A stretch of DNA of 64,000 nucleotides from Sphingomonas sp. dw_22 (GCF_018449795.1 NZ_JAAVVE010000012.1:1-64000), one strand, 5' to 3'. Counted from the first letter of the stretch, positions 16,727-25,299 are shown. The notes: generated by a model not told the origin, from the letters alone. Made by a program: numbers and translations.

Positions 16727-17259
16727 GCGCGTGCCCCCGCCGGCAGCCCGCGGCGCTCGAGCGCGACCCGCAGATCGGCCAGCGCGCGGCTGCAATGCTT
16801 CTCGACCGCGGCGATGCTGAGATCCAGATCGGCGGCGATCGTCGTGGTGGGAACGCCGTCGAGCCGGCGGCGCAGGAACACTTCCCGGCGCAGCGGCGGC
16901 ATCACTTTGAGCGCCCGCACCAGAATCTCAACGCGCTGGCGATAGTCGAGTATCTCCTCCGCGCGCGGCTGGGGGCAGACGAGATCCTCGGCCAGTTCAT
17001 CGGTAGCCGGCTGGGCCTGGCGGCGGCGGAAATGATCGTGGACGAGGTTGCGCGCCACCGCGAAGCAGAACGCCCCGACATCGGCGACGGGCCGCGTGCG
17101 GCGATAATCGTAGAGCCGGACATAGGTTTCCTGAACGATGTCCTCGCCTTCGCCGCGATCGCGCAGCCGCCCTTCGACGAAGCGCTGGAGCGCGCGGCGC
17201 AGCTCCGCTTCCTCGCCATCCGCGCGGCGGCGCGCGGCGATGGCCGTGATCTCGTTCAT
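16723..17259 (-). CDS. FecI-type ECF sigma factor
   Basis: A 178-residue extracytoplasmic-function sigma factor. Region 2 shows AEDIVQETYVRLYDYRR-like residues (GEDIVQETYVRLYDY) and region 4 shows FLRRRLDGVPTTTIAADLDLSIAAVEKH, which binds the -35 element. It is released by the FecR protein encoded next and is expected to transcribe the downstream TonB receptor gene. This three-gene set is the usual cell-surface signalling module. It is divergent from a phosphoesterase gene, with 210 bases between them. Confidence 0.93.
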   Translation of the reverse strand: MNEITAIAARRRADGEEAELRRALQRFVEGRLRDRGEGEDIVQETYVRLYDYRRTRPVADVGAFCFAVARNLVHDHFRRRQAQPATDELAEDLVCPQPRAEEILDYRQRVEILVRALKVMPPLRREVFLRRRLDGVPTTTIAADLDLSIAAVEKHCSRALADLRVALERRGLPAGARA

Positions 17260-17469
17260 CGCGCCGGCCTTCCCTGGGGGAGCCGGTCACGCAGCCGCGC
17301 TGGCGACGTCATCATCTGCCTCCCCGCTCCGGATTCGCCCCGAGTCCCGGCACGGCTAGGCGCGCTCCGTGAAGCCCGCATGACAATCGTGCGACATCCC
17401 CGCGCCCGATGCTCAATCTGAAACAATCGAATCCTAAGCAGCCCCTTTTCAGAACCGATGGAGTAGGCG

Positions 17470-18354
17470 ATGCGCTTGGGGATGATGCTGGCGGCACTGA
17501 TCGGATTGAGCGCCGCGCCGGCCCCGCAGCCGGAGGAAGCGAAGCCGCAGTTCAGCATCGGCGCGATCGCCGACGCCCAATACGCCGCCGAGCCCGATGC
17601 CCCGCCCCGCCTCTATCACACCACGCCGGACAAGCTCGCCGCCGCGGTGGCGGACTTCAATCGCCAGAAGCTCGCCTTCGTCGTCCATCTCGGCGACTTC
17701 ATCGACAAGGACTGGCCGAGCTACGACGCGCTGCTGCCGGTCGCGCGGAAGCTGAAGCATCCCTGGCATTTCGTGCTGGGCAATCACGAATTCGCGATCG
17801 ACGATGCCCATAAGCCCCAGGTGCCTGCCAAGCTCGGCATGCCGGCGCGCTATTACAGCTTCGCCCAGCAGGGCTGGCTGTTCATCGTCACCGACGGCAA
17901 TGACCTGAGCAGCTATGCCTGGCCCGAGGGCAGCCCCGAGCACCAGCGCAGCATGGAAGCGCACGCCGCTCTCTATGCCGACAAGCCGTTATGGGACGGC
18001 GGTATCGGCGACGCGCAGATGCGCTGGATCGACGCGCAGCTCGCCGAGGCAGATCGGAAGGGGCTGAAGGCGATGATCTTCAGCCATTTCCCGCTCTGGC
18101 CGGAGAATCCGCACAACCTGTGGAATGCGCCGGCGGTGATGGCGCTGCTCGAACGGCACCCCTCCGCCAAGATCTGGCTCGACGGGCATAATCATGAAGG
18201 CAATTACGGCGTCCGCGCGGGCATCCACTATGTCAACCTGAAGGCGATGCTCGACACGCCCGAGACGTCCTATGCCCGGCTCGATTTCTTCGCCGACAAG
18301 GTCGTGGTGCACGGCACCGGCCGTCAGCAGGATCTGACACTGCCGCTCCGGTGA
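17470..18354 (+). CDS. Secreted calcineurin-like metallophosphoesterase
   Basis: A 294-residue protein with a signal peptide (residues 1-17, LAALIGLSAAPA) and the metallophosphoesterase motif set: D-x-Q near residue 36 (IADAQY), GDFID near 77, GNHE near 101, SHFPLW near 205 and GHNHEG near 238. The arrangement with ADAQYA and SHFPLW resembles ADP-ribose/CDP-alcohol diphosphatases and other type I phosphoesterases; the real substrate is unknown. It is expected in the periplasm or outside the cell. The start is supported by GGAG about 10 bases upstream. The gene converges with tRNA-Ala. Confidence 0.85.
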   Translation: MRLGMMLAALIGLSAAPAPQPEEAKPQFSIGAIADAQYAAEPDAPPRLYHTTPDKLAAAVADFNRQKLAFVVHLGDFIDKDWPSYDALLPVARKLKHPWHFVLGNHEFAIDDAHKPQVPAKLGMPARYYSFAQQGWLFIVTDGNDLSSYAWPEGSPEHQRSMEAHAALYADKPLWDGGIGDAQMRWIDAQLAEADRKGLKAMIFSHFPLWPENPHNLWNAPAVMALLERHPSAKIWLDGHNHEGNYGVRAGIHYVNLKAMLDTPETSYARLDFFADKVVVHGTGRQQDLTLPLR

Positions 18355-18360
18355 AATGTC

Positions 18361-18395
18361 TGGAGAAAGAGAAAGCCCGGCCTGACAGGCCGGGC
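18361..18395 (-). terminator. Terminator of tRNA-Ala
   Basis: GCCCGGCC-TGACA-GGCCGGGC, a perfect 8-bp stem (10 bp with a closed loop). On the minus strand it is followed by TTTCTCTTTCTCC, a T-rich tract typical of intrinsic terminators. It also lies just after the stop of the convergent phosphoesterase gene. Confidence 0.75.
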
Positions 18396-18410
18396 GATTC
18401 TTCAGGGAAA

Positions 18411-18486
18411 TGGTGGAGCCGAGGGGGATCGAACCCCTGACCTCTGCAATGCCATTGCAGCGCTCTCCCAGCTGAGCTACGGCCCC
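18411..18486 (-). tRNA. tRNA-Ala (GGC anticodon)
   Basis: A 76-nt tRNA on the minus strand including encoded CCA. Its 5' end is GGGGCCGTAGCTCAGCTGGG, and the anticodon loop ATGGCAT gives GGC, which reads GCC/GCU alanine codons. The acceptor stem GGGGCCG pairs with CGGCTCC apart from normal wobble, and the T-arm GGTTCGATCC is canonical. A terminator follows at 18361-18395. Confidence 0.97.
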
Positions 18487-18569
18487 ATTCCCCGGGAAGG
18501 CAGGCCCATTAGAAGGGCCTTGCGGGTTTGGCAAGGACGGTTTTTCACGTCCTCGCCAATCCGGTGATT

Positions 18570-18893
18570 TTATTGCTCGTCGTCGTCCCCGCCGGTCTCG
18601 ACGCCCAGGTCGTCGTCGCCGCCCAGATCGACGTCGTCGTCCGGCGAGGGCTCCTCGTCGTCGGCGCCGATGTCCAGATCCTCATCGCCCAGATCCGAAT
18701 CCTCGCTCTCGGGCTTCACCTTGTCGGGCTTCGCCGCTTCGAAGGGAAGCGGCTGCTTCGACTTCAGGATCGGCTCCGGCTCCCAGGAGAAGGAGCAGTT
18801 GATGCAGACGACGGGCTCGTCCTTGGTAAGATCGTAGAATCGCGTCCCGCACTTCGGGCACGCGCGCTTGGTGCCCCATTCCGGCTTCACCAT
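18570..18893 (-). CDS. TIGR02300 family (FYDLN acid) zinc-ribbon protein
   Basis: A 107-residue protein with two CxxC pairs at Cys12/Cys15 and Cys30/Cys33 (ACPKCGTRFYDL and VVCINC), probably a zinc ribbon, followed by a long acidic tail of mainly Asp and Glu. FYDLN-type spacing identifies the alphaproteobacterial TIGR02300 family, whose function is unknown. The acidic tail may mimic nucleic acid or bind basic proteins. It is divergent from aroA, the arrangement usual in this class. I chose the ATG at 18893; the longer upstream reading overlaps the aroA promoter region. Confidence 0.9.
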   Translation of the reverse strand: MVKPEWGTKRACPKCGTRFYDLTKDEPVVCINCSFSWEPEPILKSKQPLPFEAAKPDKVKPESEDSDLGDEDLDIGADDEEPSPDDDVDLGGDDDLGVETGGDDDEQ

Positions 18894-18995
18894 GTGTTGC
18901 CTCTTGCCTTTCAAAATATCGTGATTTCGGGTGTTGACCCCGGAAAGTGGGGGGCGCCTTGCCATGGTGCAAGCCGGCTGTCAAAGCCGCGCGCG

Positions 18996-20324
18996 ATGTC
19001 GCACGCCGCTCCCCGCCCCTTCACCCTCTCCGCCCGTGGTCCGCTGCGCGGAATCGTCACCGTGCCCGGCGACAAGTCGATCAGCCATCGTTCGCTGATG
19101 TTCTCGGCGCTCGCGGTGGGAGAAAGCCGGATCGAGGGGCTGCTGGAGGGCGAGGACGTGCTCGCCACCGCCGCCGCGATGCGGGCGATGGGCGCCGAGG
19201 TGGCGCGCGGCGCGGACGGCGTCTGGCGCGTGCACGGCGTGGGCGTCGGCGGCCTGCTCCAGCCGGCACAGGCGCTCGACATGGGCAATTCGGGCACCTC
19301 GACTCGGCTGCTGATGGGGCTGGTCGCCAGCCACCCGATCACCGCCACCTTCATCGGCGACGCTTCGCTCTCCAGCCGGCCGATGGGCCGTGTGATCGAG
19401 CCGCTCTCGCGCATGGGCGCGGACATCACCGCCAGCCCCGGCGGCAAGTTGCCGCTGATGCTGCGCGGCCTGTGCCCGGCGATCCCGATCGAATATACCC
19501 TGCCCGTCGCATCGGCGCAGGTGAAGTCCGCGGTGCTGCTCGCCGGTCTCAACACGCCGGGCATCACCCGGGTCATCGAACCGGTTCCCACCCGCGACCA
19601 TAGCGAGCGGATGCTGCGCGGCTTTGGCGCCGAGCTCACGGTCGAGGACGGCCCGAACGGCAGGATCATCTCGATCACCGGCGAGGCGGAGCTCAAGCCG
19701 CAGCACATCGTCGTTCCCGGCGACCCTTCGTCGGCCGGCTTCTGGATGGTCGCGGCGTCGATCGTGCCGGGTTCGGAGATCACGATCGCCAATGTCTGCA
19801 TGAATCCGACGCGCACCGGGCTGATCCAGGCGCTGCGGATGATGGGCGCGGACATTTCCGAGGCCCAGCCGCGCATCGTCGGCGGCGAGCCGGTCGCCGA
19901 CCTGATCGTCCGCCACGCGCCCCTGAAGGCGATCGAGGTGCCGCCCGAGCTCGCGCCCAGCATGATCGACGAATATCCGGTGCTGTTCGTAGCCGCCGCG
20001 CTGGCCGAGGGGCGCACCGTGGCGCGGGGCGCGCATGAGCTGCGCGTCAAGGAATCGGATCGGATCGCCGCCATGGCCACCGCGCTCACCGCGATCGGCG
20101 TTACCGTCGAGGAGTTCGAGGACGGGCTTGCCATCCAGGGCTCCGGCGGCGAGCCGCTGCAGGGCGGCGCTACGATCGCCTCGCTGCTCGACCACCGCAT
20201 CGCGATGAGCATGACGATCGCCGGCCTGGCCTCAACTACGCCGGTGACGATCGACCATGTCGCGCCGGTGGCGACCAGCTACCCCAATTTCTTCCAGATG
20301 CTCGATGCGTTGACCGGCGCCTGA
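18996..20324 (+). CDS. aroA: 3-phosphoshikimate 1-carboxyvinyltransferase (EPSP synthase), class II-like
   Basis: Joins shikimate 3-phosphate and phosphoenolpyruvate in the aromatic amino acid pathway. The 442 residues match the CP4-type (class II) group: GDKSISHRSLM at 26-35, GLNTPGITRVIEP, PTRDHSERML, PGDPSSAGF, NPTRTGL, APSMIDEYPVLF and LRVKESDR. In the substrate-binding stretch GNSGTSTRLL, the residue at the position of CP4 Ala100 is Gly100. Start at 18996 follows the alignment of SARGPLRGIVTVPG. The neighbours (TIGR02300, cmk, rpsA, ihfB) give the conserved alphaproteobacterial order, here interrupted by a hydrolase gene. Confidence 0.96.
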   Translation: MSHAAPRPFTLSARGPLRGIVTVPGDKSISHRSLMFSALAVGESRIEGLLEGEDVLATAAAMRAMGAEVARGADGVWRVHGVGVGGLLQPAQALDMGNSGTSTRLLMGLVASHPITATFIGDASLSSRPMGRVIEPLSRMGADITASPGGKLPLMLRGLCPAIPIEYTLPVASAQVKSAVLLAGLNTPGITRVIEPVPTRDHSERMLRGFGAELTVEDGPNGRIISITGEAELKPQHIVVPGDPSSAGFWMVAASIVPGSEITIANVCMNPTRTGLIQALRMMGADISEAQPRIVGGEPVADLIVRHAPLKAIEVPPELAPSMIDEYPVLFVAAALAEGRTVARGAHELRVKESDRIAAMATALTAIGVTVEEFEDGLAIQGSGGEPLQGGATIASLLDHRIAMSMTIAGLASTTPVTIDHVAPVATSYPNFFQMLDALTGA

Positions 20325-20357
20325 TTTCGTATACCATCTCCGAAAAGGGGATCGTCC

Positions 20358-21344
20358 ATGAAGTTTGACCGTCGTGCCCTGCTGGGCGGACTTGCCGCTG
20401 GCGCCTTCGCAGCACCGGTCCTGGCGCGCGCCGCCGGCCAGGCGATGCGGATCGCGCCGGATCGCGAGCTGATGGTGCCGGTGCAGGGCGGCAGCATCTA
20501 TGTGCGCGTCAACGGCGATCTCAAGGGGCCGAATCCTCCGCTGGTCTACATGCATGGCGGCCCGGGCAGCGGCCATTCGGGGCTGCTCCCGCTCACCGCG
20601 CTCGCCGATGACCGCGCCGTGATCCTCTACGACCAGCTCGATAGCGGCCGATCGGATGCGCCGCAGGATCCCGCGAACTGGCAGGTCTCGCGCTTCGTCG
20701 ACGAGCTCGACCATATCCGCGACGCGCTGGGCATCACGCGCTGGCACGTGGGCGGCGGAAGCTGGGGCGGCACGCTCGCGCTCGAATATGGCGCGCGGCG
20801 GCGCCCGGAAATGGCGAGCCTGGTGATCCAGTCCCCGCTGGTCTCCACCCGTCGCTGGATCGCCGACGCGAACCTGCTGCGCAGCCAGCTGCCCGCCGGA
20901 TGGCGCGCCACGCTGGACGCCTGCGACGGCGCGGCGCCGCCCGCAGCCAGCCAGTGCGACGCGGCCACGGCAGCCTTCTACAAGCTCCATGTGGCGCGCG
21001 GCAACCGATCGCCGGAGATCGCCGCATATCGCGCCGGCCTGCCGCGCAACGCCGGCCGGAAGATCTATCAGGAGATGTGGGGCAAGGCCGAGTTCGTCTC
21101 GACCGGCACGCTCAAGGACTATGACGGCGAGCCGCTGCTCGCGAAGCTGGACGGCCCGCGCACCCTGTTCGTCTGCGGCGAATATGACGAGGCGCGGCCG
21201 GCCACCGTCGCCGCCTTCGCGCATCGCGTGCGCGGCGCCACCTTCCGCGAGATCAAGGGATCGGCGCACAGCATCCTCACCGACGCGCCGGATTCCTATC
21301 TCACGCTGCTGCGCACCTGGCTGGCGCGCCACGATCGGGCCTGA
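20358..21344 (+). CDS. Exported alpha/beta-hydrolase, proline iminopeptidase-like
   Basis: A 328-residue serine hydrolase of the S33 aminopeptidase type. An N-terminal Arg-Arg followed by a hydrophobic stretch (RRALLGGLAAGAFAAPVLARA) suggests a Tat signal. The oxyanion-hole region HGGPGSGHS lies at 66-74, nucleophile Ser135 in GGSWGG, and the catalytic His304 in GSAHS. Family members release N-terminal proline or cleave other small esters and amides; the substrate is unknown. The protein is probably periplasmic. The gene sits between aroA and cmk in the same direction, an uncommon insertion in that gene order. Confidence 0.88.
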   Translation: MKFDRRALLGGLAAGAFAAPVLARAAGQAMRIAPDRELMVPVQGGSIYVRVNGDLKGPNPPLVYMHGGPGSGHSGLLPLTALADDRAVILYDQLDSGRSDAPQDPANWQVSRFVDELDHIRDALGITRWHVGGGSWGGTLALEYGARRRPEMASLVIQSPLVSTRRWIADANLLRSQLPAGWRATLDACDGAAPPAASQCDAATAAFYKLHVARGNRSPEIAAYRAGLPRNAGRKIYQEMWGKAEFVSTGTLKDYDGEPLLAKLDGPRTLFVCGEYDEARPATVAAFAHRVRGATFREIKGSAHSILTDAPDSYLTLLRTWLARHDRA

Positions 21345-21403
21345 TCGCAACGGGGCACCGCTTTCCGCTTGACGAGGGCGATGCGCATGGCGAGGCGGGC
21401 GCC

Positions 21404-22033
21404 ATGATCATCGCAGTCGACGGACCGGCCGCTTCGGGCAAGGGCACCATCGCCCGGGCGCTCGCGCGCCATTACGGCTTGCCGCATCTCGACACCGGCC
21501 TGCTCTATCGCGCGGTCGCGGCCATGGTGCTGCGCGAGGGGCTCGATCCGGAGAAGGAAGCCGATGCCGTCTCCGCCTGCAGCTTCGAGGACCGGCTGCT
21601 CGACGATCCCTGGCTGCGCAGCGACGAGGTGGGCAAGACCGCCTCGATCGTCTCGGCGCATCCGCTGGTCCGCGCCGCATTGCTCAGCCGGCAGAAGAAG
21701 TTCGCGCATCAGGCCGGCGGCGCCGTGCTCGACGGCCGCGACATCGGCACGGTGATCGCGCCGGATGCGGACGTAAAGCTGTTCGTCAAGGCGACGCCGA
21801 TGATCCGCGCCCAACGGCGCCACCTGGAACTGCGCAAGAACGGCACCGCCGCCAGCCTCGACAAGGTGCTGTCCGATATCCGCGCCCGCGACGAACGCGA
21901 TTCGCGGCGGAGCGAGGCGCCGATGACCCAGGCGCCCGACGCCGCGACGCTCGACACCAGCTTCCTCTCGATCGACGCCGCCGTGCAGCGCGCGATCGCG
22001 CTGGTAGAGGCGCGCAAGCGCCAGAGCGCCTAG
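21404..22033 (+). CDS. cmk: Cytidylate kinase
   Basis: Phosphorylates CMP and dCMP with ATP in pyrimidine salvage. The 209 residues begin MIIAVDGPAASGKGT, the P-loop, and contain LDTGLLYRAVA, GRDIGTV and the LID-region Arg cluster (RARDERDSRR), all typical of bacterial Cmk. It follows aroA and precedes rpsA, as in many proteobacteria, although a reversed gene now separates it from rpsA. The stop at 22033 is only 4 bases from the stop of that convergent gene. Confidence 0.96.
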   Translation: MIIAVDGPAASGKGTIARALARHYGLPHLDTGLLYRAVAAMVLREGLDPEKEADAVSACSFEDRLLDDPWLRSDEVGKTASIVSAHPLVRAALLSRQKKFAHQAGGAVLDGRDIGTVIAPDADVKLFVKATPMIRAQRRHLELRKNGTAASLDKVLSDIRARDERDSRRSEAPMTQAPDAATLDTSFLSIDAAVQRAIALVEARKRQSA

Positions 22034-22036
22034 CCC

Positions 22037-22789
22037 TCAGACGCGAGCGTGCTGCGTGCCCGGTCCGCGCTGCGCGCCGGGCACATGGCTTGCGCCGGAA
22101 TAATAGAGCGCCTTCATCGCGAGCGCCGCCTCGTAATCCTCATATTCGTCGATATCGATGCCGGAGGCTTTCCGCACCTGATGCATGTACGGCTTGCGGC
22201 CTAGGAAATAGGCATCGCGCATCGTGTCCTCGGTCGAGCGCATGTAGAGCCCGTTGGTGATGCGGAAGATATCGGGCAGGTTCTGCGTGTACACATGGCC
22301 GCGATCGGCCTTGTAATTGATCGGCCCCTCGGCGTTCCACAGGAACTCTTTGAGCAGATTGGCCGAGACGAGGCTGTCATGCGTCCGCTCGAGCGCGACA
22401 TGGCGCAGGAACAGGTCGAAGCCCTCGCGATATTCGTCCGGCGACATCAGCGGTACCACCGCCATCGCCCAGGCGAAATAGGGCGTCTTCACGTCCTTCA
22501 CCACGCCGGTAATCACTTCGCTCAGCGCCGCGAGATGGGCGGTGCAGAGATAGTCAGACCGCGGCAGGAACTGCACGCCGTGCCGCTCGGCAGCCTCGCG
22601 CACTCGTTCCGAATTGGAGCTGAGGAAGATCAGATCGGGATCCTGGACCTGCTTCAGTTGCTCGATTTTCCAGTCCAGCAGCGTCTTCTCGCCGTCGAAA
22701 GGCAGGAAGATTTTGCCGCGTACGCGGCTGCTGCCCTCGCGCACGGCGACAATGACGGAAATGTCGCGATAGGCGCCCATCTCAAGCAT
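22037..22789 (-). CDS. Cytidylyltransferase-like protein (acylneuraminate/CMP-sugar synthetase family)
   Basis: A 250-residue nucleotidyltransferase-like protein. The N-terminus SVIVAVREGSSRVRGKIFLPFDG is the CTP-binding loop of CMP-NeuAc/CMP-KDO synthetases, with the Arg and Lys residues conserved, followed by LIFLSSNSERVREAA and RSDYL. Its acceptor may be a nonulosonate or another sugar acid used in surface polysaccharide; no partner glycan gene is next to it, so this is open. The start at 22789 has GGAGA 9 bases upstream. It lies reversed between cmk and rpsA with 4 bases to the cmk stop, which indicates a relatively recent insertion into that block. Confidence 0.75.
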   Translation of the reverse strand: MLEMGAYRDISVIVAVREGSSRVRGKIFLPFDGEKTLLDWKIEQLKQVQDPDLIFLSSNSERVREAAERHGVQFLPRSDYLCTAHLAALSEVITGVVKDVKTPYFAWAMAVVPLMSPDEYREGFDLFLRHVALERTHDSLVSANLLKEFLWNAEGPINYKADRGHVYTQNLPDIFRITNGLYMRSTEDTMRDAYFLGRKPYMHQVRKASGIDIDEYEDYEAALAMKALYYSGASHVPGAQRGPGTQHARV

Positions 22790-23124
22790 GTCCTGTCTCC
22801 TTTGCTCATCCCCGGCGCCAGTCCTGATATCCCATTATAGAGGATCGGCGGCGGCGAATGGCGGCGGTGCCCTTCCCTGCCAAGCTTGCGATCGGGGGCC
22901 GTTTGCGCTAAGGGCGCGCGGTCCAACGAGCGGGTGCTCGTGAAGGAAGGCGCACCGGGAGGTTTCCCGCGCGCTCTTTTCGCATTTTTGACGATGTGAA
23001 TTCCTTATTGCATCCGCGCGACGGACGCCGCGTCCGGCATCCGGCTGTCGCGGCAATTCTGGCCTAAAAGACCGTCGGATCCAACCGACCGGCCGGAAAA
23101 ACTGAACTAGGAACGAAACCCTTT
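22790..23124 (+). promoter_or_regulatory. Promoter and structured leader of rpsA
   Basis: This 335-base gap has no gene. Around 22885-22913 are TTGCGA and GCTAAG with a spacing of 17 bases, a possible promoter. The leader then shows hairpin ACGAGC-GGGT-GCTCGT (22926-22941) and a second hairpin with stem CGGGA/TCCCG extended by GCGC/GCGC (22950-22974) followed by TCTTTTCGCATTTTT. The second one looks like an attenuator or terminator inside the leader, so rpsA could be controlled at this point, perhaps by S1 itself. The ribosome-binding site TAGGAACG precedes the ATG at 23125. Confidence 0.5.
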
Positions 23125-24846
23125 ATGGCCACTACGGCAAACCCCAGCCGCGACGATTTCGCGGCGCTCCTCGAACAGACCCTCGGTCAGGCGGACGGCT
23201 TTGAAGGCCGCGTCGTGATCGGCACCGTCACCGGCATCGAGAACGACCTTGCGGTCATCGACGTCGGCCTCAAGTCCGAAGGCCGTGTGCCGCTGCGCGA
23301 ATTCGCCGCGCCGGGCCAGAAGGCCGATCTGAAGGTCGGCGACGAGGTCGAAGTCTATGTCGATCGCGTCGAGAACGCCAGTGGCGAAGCGATGCTCAGC
23401 CGCGACCGCGCCCGCCGCGAAGCCGCTTGGGACAAGCTGGAAACCGAATTCGCCAAGACCGCCCGCGTCGAGGGCGTGATCTTCGGCCGCGTCAAGGGCG
23501 GCTTCACCGTCGACCTGTCGGGTGCCGTGGCCTTCCTGCCCGGCTCGCAGGTCGATATCCGCCCGGTGCGCGACGTCACGCCGCTGATGGACATCCCGCA
23601 GCCCTTCCAGATCCTGAAGATGGACCGCAAGCGCGGCAACATCGTCGTCTCGCGCCGCGCCGTCCTCGAAGAGACCCGCGCCGAGCAGCGTTCGGGCCTG
23701 ATCCAGTCGCTGGCCGAGGGCCAGGTGATCGACGGCGTCGTCAAGAACATCACCGATTACGGCGCCTTCGTGGACCTGGGTGGCATCGACGGCCTGCTCC
23801 ACGTGACGGATCTCAGCTACAAGCGCGTCCAGCACCCGTCGGAGATGCTGAACATCGGCGACACGGTGAAGGTGCAGATCATCCGCATCAACCGCGACAC
23901 GCAGCGCATCTCGCTGGGCATGAAGCAGCTCGAGAGCGATCCGTGGGACGGCGCCGCCGCCAAGTACCCGGTCGGCGCGCGCCTCAGCGGCCGCGTGACC
24001 AACATCACCGAGTACGGCGCGTTCGTCGAGCTGGAGCCGGGCATCGAAGGCCTGGTCCACGTCTCGGAGATGAGCTGGACCAAGAAGAACGTCCATCCGG
24101 GCAAGATCGTCTCGACCTCGCAGGAAGTCGACGTGGTGGTGCTCGAGGTCGATCCCGAGAAGCGCCGCATCTCGCTGGGCCTCAAGCAGGCCCAGGCCAA
24201 TCCGTGGGAAGCCTTCGCGGCTGCCCATCCGGTCGGCACCGAGGTCGAGGGCGAAGTCAAGAACGCCACCGAGTTCGGCCTGTTCATCGGCCTGGACGGC
24301 GATGTGGACGGCATGGTCCACATGTCGGACATCGCTTGGGGCATCTCGGGCGAGGACGCGCTCAACCTGCACCGCAAGGGCGAGACCGTGAAGGCCATCG
24401 TGCTCGCGATCGAGCCTGACAAGGAGCGCATCTCGCTCGGCATGAAGCAGCTCGAGCGCGGCGGTCCGTCGGCGGCGGTTGCGGCCGGTGGCGCGAGCGC
24501 CGGTGATCGCCTCAACAAGAACGCAGTCGTCACCGTCACCGTTCTCGAAGTCCGCGACGCGGGCCTTGAGGTCCAGGTGGGCGACGACGGCGCGACCGGC
24601 TTCATCAAGCGTACCGATCTCGGCCGCGACCGCGACGAGCAGCGTCCGGAGCGTTTCGCTGTCGGCCAGAAGTTCGACGCGATGGTGACCGGCTTCGATC
24701 GTTCGAAGAAGCCGACCTTCTCTGTCAAGGCGATGCAGATCGCCGAAGAGAAGCAGGCCGTTGCCCAGTATGGCTCGTCCGATTCGGGCGCGTCGCTCGG
24801 CGACATCCTCGGCGAGGCCCTTAAGGCCCGCAACGAGAAGAACTGA
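23125..24846 (+). CDS. rpsA: 30S ribosomal protein S1
   Basis: RNA-binding ribosomal protein needed to start translation on most mRNAs. The 573 residues contain six S1 repeats at roughly residues 30-95, 115-180, 200-265, 285-352, 370-440 and 460-535; the linkers NITDYGAFVDL, NITEYGAFVEL and NATEFGLFIGL mark repeats 3 to 5. The length is usual for alphaproteobacteria. It is followed by a hairpin and ihfB, the common rpsA-ihfB order. The leader upstream carries an attenuator-like hairpin, so autogenous control is possible. Confidence 0.97.
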   Translation: MATTANPSRDDFAALLEQTLGQADGFEGRVVIGTVTGIENDLAVIDVGLKSEGRVPLREFAAPGQKADLKVGDEVEVYVDRVENASGEAMLSRDRARREAAWDKLETEFAKTARVEGVIFGRVKGGFTVDLSGAVAFLPGSQVDIRPVRDVTPLMDIPQPFQILKMDRKRGNIVVSRRAVLEETRAEQRSGLIQSLAEGQVIDGVVKNITDYGAFVDLGGIDGLLHVTDLSYKRVQHPSEMLNIGDTVKVQIIRINRDTQRISLGMKQLESDPWDGAAAKYPVGARLSGRVTNITEYGAFVELEPGIEGLVHVSEMSWTKKNVHPGKIVSTSQEVDVVVLEVDPEKRRISLGLKQAQANPWEAFAAAHPVGTEVEGEVKNATEFGLFIGLDGDVDGMVHMSDIAWGISGEDALNLHRKGETVKAIVLAIEPDKERISLGMKQLERGGPSAAVAAGGASAGDRLNKNAVVTVTVLEVRDAGLEVQVGDDGATGFIKRTDLGRDRDEQRPERFAVGQKFDAMVTGFDRSKKPTFSVKAMQIAEEKQAVAQYGSSDSGASLGDILGEALKARNEKN

Positions 24847-24855
24847 TCCGGAAAC

Positions 24856-24879
24856 GGGGAGCGGTTTCGGCCGCTCCCC
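24856..24879. terminator. Hairpin after rpsA
   Basis: GGGGAGCGG and CCGCTCCCC form a 9-bp perfect stem with a TTTCGG loop, starting 9 bases after the rpsA stop. No T-run follows, so it may be a processing or stabilising hairpin or a Rho-assisted end. Confidence 0.55.
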
Positions 24880-25020
24880 ACCCCGACAAATTGAATTATT
24901 TGCAGAATTCCGTAAATGTTCGGGTTGATGCAAGTTACGGAAGGGCGCTAGGGTCTTCCGCAGGGGAAGCGTTGCGCGGGGAGTAAACGATTACTCGTCG
25001 CGCGCCATGGGAGGGTACGG

Positions 25021-25299
25021 ATGATCCGTTCGGAGCTGGTGCAATTGCTGGTGCAGGACAATCCTGGCCTGTCGATCCGCGAGGTCGAGAAGATCGTATC
25101 GGTCTTCTTCGATGAGATCGTGGACCGGCTGAGCGAGGATGGCCGTGTCGAGCTACGCGGCTTCGGCGCTTTCTCCACCCGCGCCCGCGATGCCCGCACC
25201 GGCCGCAACCCGCGCACCGGCGAGACGGTGGACGTCGATGCCAAGCGCGTGCCCTATTTCAAGCCCGGCAAGGAAATGCGCGGCCGCCTGAACGTCTGA
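25021..25299 (+). CDS. ihfB: Integration host factor subunit beta
   Basis: DNA-bending nucleoid protein that works as an IHF heterodimer. The 92 residues show the HU/IHF fold with the arm signature [22 protein letters not shown] and the DNA-intercalating proline, and the C-terminus [14 protein letters not shown]. It is probably transcribed separately or as a tail of rpsA, since a 174-base gap separates them. The ribosome-binding site GGGAGGG is about 5 bases upstream. tRNA-Leu follows in the same direction. Confidence 0.95.
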   Translation: MIRSELVQLLVQDNPGLSIREVEKIVSVFFDEIVDRLSEDGRVELRGFGAFSTRARDARTGRNPRTGETVDVDAKRVPYFKPGKEMRGRLNV

